Source of the DNA: Ancylobacter tetraedralis
Lineage (GTDB): Bacteria > Pseudomonadota > Alphaproteobacteria > Rhizobiales > Xanthobacteraceae
Length of the DNA: 64,000 bases
Direction of reading: 5' to 3'
Assembly: GCF_014195655.1 (NCBI RefSeq)
Contig: NZ_JACICD010000004.1
Coordinates: 372,001-436,000, forward strand
Part shown: positions 60,565 through 64,000 of the stretch, one piece after another
Position numbering within the stretch: the stretch's first letter is position 1
Layout of the letters: the number at the start of each line of letters is the position of its first letter
Program-made: the position numbers and the translations under genes
The notes under the pieces: model-generated
Database searches by the model: none
Seen by the model: only the letters and a program-made list of their open reading frames with translations
What the model was told of the DNA's origin: nothing

Positions 60565-62787
60565 CTACTCCGTGATGGTTTTGGTGGTCTCGGCAGCAGC
60601 GGCGGCCGACTGCCGGCGCAGGGCAGCGTCTTCGCGGGCCATCTCTTGCCGCATGACCATGTCCTGCTGGCGCGCGGCAATCTCCAGTTCGAGCTTGCGC
60701 ATTTCCATGGCGCCCTTCTGGTCGTCCCGCTGCATCTGGGCGCCGATCTGCGCGAGCTTCGCGTCGCTTTCCTGCTGCGCGCGCTGGGCGTCCGCCGCCT
60801 TCATCTGCATGTCGGCGTCGAGCCGGCGGGCTTCCATCTGCATCTTCGCCTGCAGCTCCTGCGCCTTCATCTCTTGATCGGCACGCTGGCGTTCAGCGTC
60901 CGCCTTGGCCTTTTCGGCATCCGGGTTCGGCTTTGCCGCGGATGCTTGCGATGCCATCTGGTCGATCGCTTCGGCGATCTTGCCTTCAAGCTCGCGACCG
61001 GCGCGGAACGGGGCGAGCGCGAACTTGATGACCTCGCCCACCATGCCCATCAGGGCGGGATACTGCATCACCACCGGGCCGAACTGCGCCAGCAGGCCGC
61101 CAAGCGCGGTGACGAATTCGGAGCGGGCGGCCTTCTCCGCCTGCTCGTCCGGCTGGATCGTGGAATCGGTCTCGATGTCGAGCACGAACGGTCGCATCCG
61201 CTGGTCGCGCAGCAGGCGCGTCACCTGCTCGATGGTCGGCGTTGCCTTGAGCTTCGCGACCTGCTGAGCGCCCGCCTGGATCTGCTGTTGCGCTTGCTGC
61301 TGCAACTGCTCGACCGCCTGCGGGTTCTGCTGAGCCACAGCCGCCATTTGCGGGCTGACCTTCGCCCGCTCGATCTGCGCCGCGATCTCCTGCGCCTTGG
61401 TCTCGATACCCTTCACCTGATCGGCAATAGCGCGATCGGTCGGGATATCCATCTGAGACATGTCGAGCAGCGTCGCGGCCTTAAAGTTCTCGGCCATGAT
61501 CTCGGCGCCGATCCGCGCCGCGTCGCGCGCCACGCGCACCAGCTCGGCCTGCTTGTCGCGAATGCGCACCGAGCCGAACTGCGCCTTCAGCTGCTGGGCC
61601 CCCTTCGTCTCGTTCGGGTCGGTCGATCCGCGCATGATGTCGGAGAGGCCGACGATCTGGTAGACGTCGTCGATCATCGCCCGTCGCAGTTCCAGCAGAC
61701 CCTGGATGGTTTGCGCCACCTTTTCCAGCGGCAGCACGATGATCTTGTCGCCGCCGCCCGTGCCCATGGCCGCCCAGTTGGCCACCGGGATCGCCACGCT
61801 GCCGTCGTCGGCGTCATTCAGCGCGGCTTCGACGGCCGATCCGATCTCGCCGCCGGCGGGGTAGAACACGCGGAACTTGATCGCTTCCGCCAGTGCATGG
61901 ATGCGGCGGGTGCACTGATTGATCTCCTCAAGCTGGTCCTTGTAGAACAGCACGTCCGGCACCGGGATCAGCGATCCACGCTGAACCGTGGCATAGGCTG
62001 GGCGCGGGCAGGGGAAGAAGCCGTCGAGCTTCAGGTGCGGCTCGCCCTCGTCGAGCGTGACCTCGACGCCCTCCGTGACCCAGACGACCTTGCTCTCGGT
62101 CTTCGACCAAAGCTCCCATACCGGCGCCTTTGGCTGCAGCGTGGCGCCACCGCGCTCGGCATCCGGGCGCCTGACAAAGGGCGCCGCGTCGAGATAGGCA
62201 TCGCCCGACGTCTTCTCGAAGCGCCCCTTCATTTCCGCCGGCCCCAGCCAGCTGCGCCTGGCGGACCAGCCGGTCTCCTTCCACTTCCGCGCCGGCTCGC
62301 TCAGGAAGTCCTTCCGGTCGACATGCTCGATGCAGATCCGCTCGCCGTCGTCGTCGCTTTCATAGCGGACCCAGAGGCAGCCACGGCCCGTCACAGCAAG
62401 ATCGTCGCGCGCCAGGAGCATCGTGGAATTGATGTCGTCGAGGTCAAACGCCGTGACCGCGGCGCGCTCCAGAAGCTCGGACGCCACGCGATATGTCGGA
62501 TTGCCGTCCTTGAAGCGCGGCACCACGACCGGAACAGGCGGACGCGAATAGATCGCCGGCGCCAGCACTTGGATATTCGCCCAGAACATCTGGAATTCGC
62601 GGTCGCGGCTGTCCCCGGCGAGTTTCTTCAGATCGGCATAGAGCTTGTCGATCGCGTCGCACGTCTCCTGATACGGGCGGAACTTTCGCTCTGCCTCGGC
62701 GATCATCTCCAGCCAGGCTTTCGATTCGCCGGTCGCGGGAGCGTACTGCTCGTCAGCCGGCGCAGCCTGCTCCTGCCGTTCATCCAT
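60565..62787 (-). CDS. Phage portal protein (P22 gp1-like)
   Basis: 740 residues from ATG 62787, supported by AGGA upstream (GTG 62793 is less well spaced). The N-terminal portal core (about 40-560: FWANIQVLAPAIYSRPPVPVVVPRF, GCLWVRYESDD, GSLIPVPDVLFYKDQLEEINQ, VGLSDIMRGSTDPNETKGAQQLK) is typical of P22-type portals. The last 150 residues form a very Gln/Ala/Lys/Met-rich coiled coil. The dodecamer forms the DNA gate at the head vertex. Two bases separate it from the terminase gene. Confidence 0.92.
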   Translation of the reverse strand: MDERQEQAAPADEQYAPATGESKAWLEMIAEAERKFRPYQETCDAIDKLYADLKKLAGDSRDREFQMFWANIQVLAPAIYSRPPVPVVVPRFKDGNPTYRVASELLERAAVTAFDLDDINSTMLLARDDLAVTGRGCLWVRYESDDDGERICIEHVDRKDFLSEPARKWKETGWSARRSWLGPAEMKGRFEKTSGDAYLDAAPFVRRPDAERGGATLQPKAPVWELWSKTESKVVWVTEGVEVTLDEGEPHLKLDGFFPCPRPAYATVQRGSLIPVPDVLFYKDQLEEINQCTRRIHALAEAIKFRVFYPAGGEIGSAVEAALNDADDGSVAIPVANWAAMGTGGGDKIIVLPLEKVAQTIQGLLELRRAMIDDVYQIVGLSDIMRGSTDPNETKGAQQLKAQFGSVRIRDKQAELVRVARDAARIGAEIMAENFKAATLLDMSQMDIPTDRAIADQVKGIETKAQEIAAQIERAKVSPQMAAVAQQNPQAVEQLQQQAQQQIQAGAQQVAKLKATPTIEQVTRLLRDQRMRPFVLDIETDSTIQPDEQAEKAARSEFVTALGGLLAQFGPVVMQYPALMGMVGEVIKFALAPFRAGRELEGKIAEAIDQMASQASAAKPNPDAEKAKADAERQRADQEMKAQELQAKMQMEARRLDADMQMKAADAQRAQQESDAKLAQIGAQMQRDDQKGAMEMRKLELEIAARQQDMVMRQEMAREDAALRRQSAAAAAETTKTITE

Positions 62788-62789
62788 CG

Positions 62790-64000
62790 TCACATCCTTA
62801 TCCGGCCGGCCGAGCGCCGGGTGTGTGGCATGGGCGCCAGCACCGTGCCGGGCGGGGCCACAGGCGGCGGGTCATTCGGGACCTTGCCCACCCAGGGGCG
62901 CGACATGCAGGCGTATCGGGTCTCATCGGCCGCGTGATCCTCGGCTGTGGTGTCGAGGTCCTCGGGGCGATCCTGATCATGCTGCAGCGCCGGGATGGTG
63001 CGGATCGAGTGAATGCAGGTCGTGAAGAAGAACAGCATCGGTCGGCCATCTTCGTCACCGCGAAGCCGTGCGCTCATCTGGTCCCAACCGCCCATCGCTC
63101 CGCGGCCCGGCACCCGCTTGTTGTCACCCGGGCCAAACACCACGCCTTCGGCGGCCATGCGCTCGGCGATTGACGGCCCACTGGTCACCTGAAAGGCGCT
63201 TGGGTCGAGCACTCCATAAGTGATGCTCTCGCCCGGCTTCTCGCGCTCCTTGATGCCTTTCGCAACCGTCTCTGCATCCATCTTCAGGCCGACATTGGGA
63301 ATGAACACGCCGTCGGCGCCAGTCTTAATGCCGTACCACTCGCGGTATTTCACCAGCGCACCGCGCGGGATGATCGCGCCGTCGCCGGTCACCGTCGTCT
63401 CAGTAGCGACGGCGTACCAACCGATACAGAAAGGGCTGGCGCGCCCCCAGTCGCCGGCGCGGAATCGCGTCCAGTGGCGTGGGATCTCGAACGGCCGGAT
63501 GAAATGGCGCTCCGGGCGGATCAGGTCGAAGAAAGCACCCTCGACAATGTTCCAATCGCCATAGCGCATCGCGCGCACCAGGCTTTCGCTGCCCAGGCCA
63601 CTCAGCCGGAGTTCATAGCCGGGGTCCTGGAGCATCATGGACGGGTTATCGTTCAGCTGCGCCGGGATGTACTGGCGCAGCATCCCGCCCTCGCTGTCCG
63701 GCGCGCGGTAGATCTCCAGCGGCTGCGCGCGGTCGATGAAGGTCATCTTGACGAACTGATGCCCAACGCCGCCGGGGTTCGCGCCGCAGATGATGCGGGG
63801 AAACCGTTCCCGATACCGCTCCGGCACAGTGATGCCGACCATGCGGACGCGGTTTCGCAGGAACCGATAGATCTTGTCGGTGAAGTGCGTCAGCTCATCA
63901 ATCAGCAGGACGTGGATTTCCGCGCCCTGATACTTGAACCGGTCCTTTTCATCCTTGCAGTGGCAGAGATAGATCTTGCTGCCGTTCCAGAACCGGATCT
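62790..64000 (-). CDS. Phage terminase large subunit, C-terminal part (gene runs off window end)
   Basis: About 403 C-terminal residues visible; the frame is open to the last base. Near the window end is the ATPase Walker B (HVLLIDELTHF) followed by GANPGGVGHQFVKMTF. The nuclease domain follows (FRAGDWGRASPFCIGWYAV, LDPSAFQVTSGPSIAERM). It drives DNA into the head and cuts it. The Walker A motif and start lie beyond 64000. Arg/Pro-rich C-terminal tail. Confidence 0.93.
   Translation of the reverse strand, partial: IRFWNGSKIYLCHCKDEKDRFKYQGAEIHVLLIDELTHFTDKIYRFLRNRVRMVGITVPERYRERFPRIICGANPGGVGHQFVKMTFIDRAQPLEIYRAPDSEGGMLRQYIPAQLNDNPSMMLQDPGYELRLSGLGSESLVRAMRYGDWNIVEGAFFDLIRPERHFIRPFEIPRHWTRFRAGDWGRASPFCIGWYAVATETTVTGDGAIIPRGALVKYREWYGIKTGADGVFIPNVGLKMDAETVAKGIKEREKPGESITYGVLDPSAFQVTSGPSIAERMAAEGVVFGPGDNKRVPGRGAMGGWDQMSARLRGDEDGRPMLFFFTTCIHSIRTIPALQHDQDRPEDLDTTAEDHAADETRYACMSRPWVGKVPNDPPPVAPPGTVLAPMPHTRRSAGRIRM

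Larger units (their letters stand above)
34263..64000. mobile_element. Integrated element/prophage of short-tailed (P22-like) type, right end outside window
   Basis: Starting at the tRNA 3' end: two tyrosine integrases, accessory genes including a SIR2-domain protein, then a lysis cassette, tail fibres, ejection proteins, tail adaptors, capsid, scaffold, portal and terminase, all late genes on the minus strand. Absence of tail tube, sheath and tape-measure genes, together with ejection-type and stabilisation proteins, indicates a podovirus-like particle. The replication and repressor regions and the second attachment site must lie beyond 64000. No second copy of the tRNA end was found within the window. 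Whether 34288-41633 is part of the phage or a separate element nested beside it is not proved. Confidence 0.8.

Noticed and set aside
60646-62937. 763-codon plus-strand frame opposite the portal gene
   Set aside because: Antisense to a recognisable portal protein; leucine/arginine/histidine-rich nonsense.
34288-64000. A second copy of the tRNA 3' end as right attachment site
   Set aside because: No matching repeat of the tRNA 3' end was found by eye in the window; it is expected beyond 64000.

Overview
The window is GC-rich DNA (AT-rich only in a few short patches) from an alphaproteobacterial chromosome, most likely of the order Hyphomicrobiales (Rhizobiales). The clues are high-GC codon use, the gene families present, and two families of palindromic intergenic repeats of a type common in this order (13966-14070 and 33918-34008). 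A genus cannot be assigned from sequence reading alone.

Layout. (1) 1-2465: the end of a polar amino-acid ABC permease, an M20 amidohydrolase and a Crp/Fnr regulator. (2) 2508-13690: a surface-protein export locus. It holds a two-domain glycosyltransferase, a secreted HExxH zinc-peptidase-like protein, a Sel1-repeat protein, an HlyD-type adaptor, an ABC exporter with a dead C39-like domain, a collagen-like protein with about 100 Gly-X-Y triplets dominated by Gly-Ala-Thr, and a small unknown protein. The collagen-like protein has no signal peptide and is the obvious candidate cargo of the exporter; the glycosyltransferase could modify its threonines. (3) 15021-21244: a PotABCD-like ABC importer with a cytidine-deaminase-fold enzyme, a GntR/FCD regulator and a flavin reductase. 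Shared operator-like motifs lie before the importer and before the regulator gene. (4) 21362-30969: a complete type I Zorya anti-phage operon (zorA-zorB-zorC-zorD, minus strand, every junction a 4-base ATGA overlap) with a UvrD/Rep-like helicase converging on zorD. (5) 31485-33730: an XRE regulator divergent from an exported protein with seven delta-60 repeats.

(6) From 34212 to the window end is an integrated element. A CAT-anticodon tRNA is followed by two overlapping P4-type integrases, a small gene, a 1283-residue SIR2-domain protein resembling stand-alone phage-defence sirtuins, and then a short-tailed (P22-like) prophage whose late genes run on the minus strand. Against transcription these are the lysis cassette (M15 endolysin, holin-like protein, overlapping spanin pair, small membrane protein), an AT-rich unknown gene with its own terminator, tail fibre genes, a three-gene plus-strand membrane/lipoprotein operon, ejection proteins, tail/adaptor proteins, decoration and capsid proteins, scaffold, portal, and a terminase large subunit cut by the window end. 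The far attachment site is not in the window.

The window therefore carries two separate defence loci of recognisable type: chromosomal Zorya, and a SIR2 protein that appears to travel with the prophage. The less described material is the collagen/T1SS locus, the paired integrases, the AT-rich phage accessory gene and the inverted three-gene operon in the structural region.
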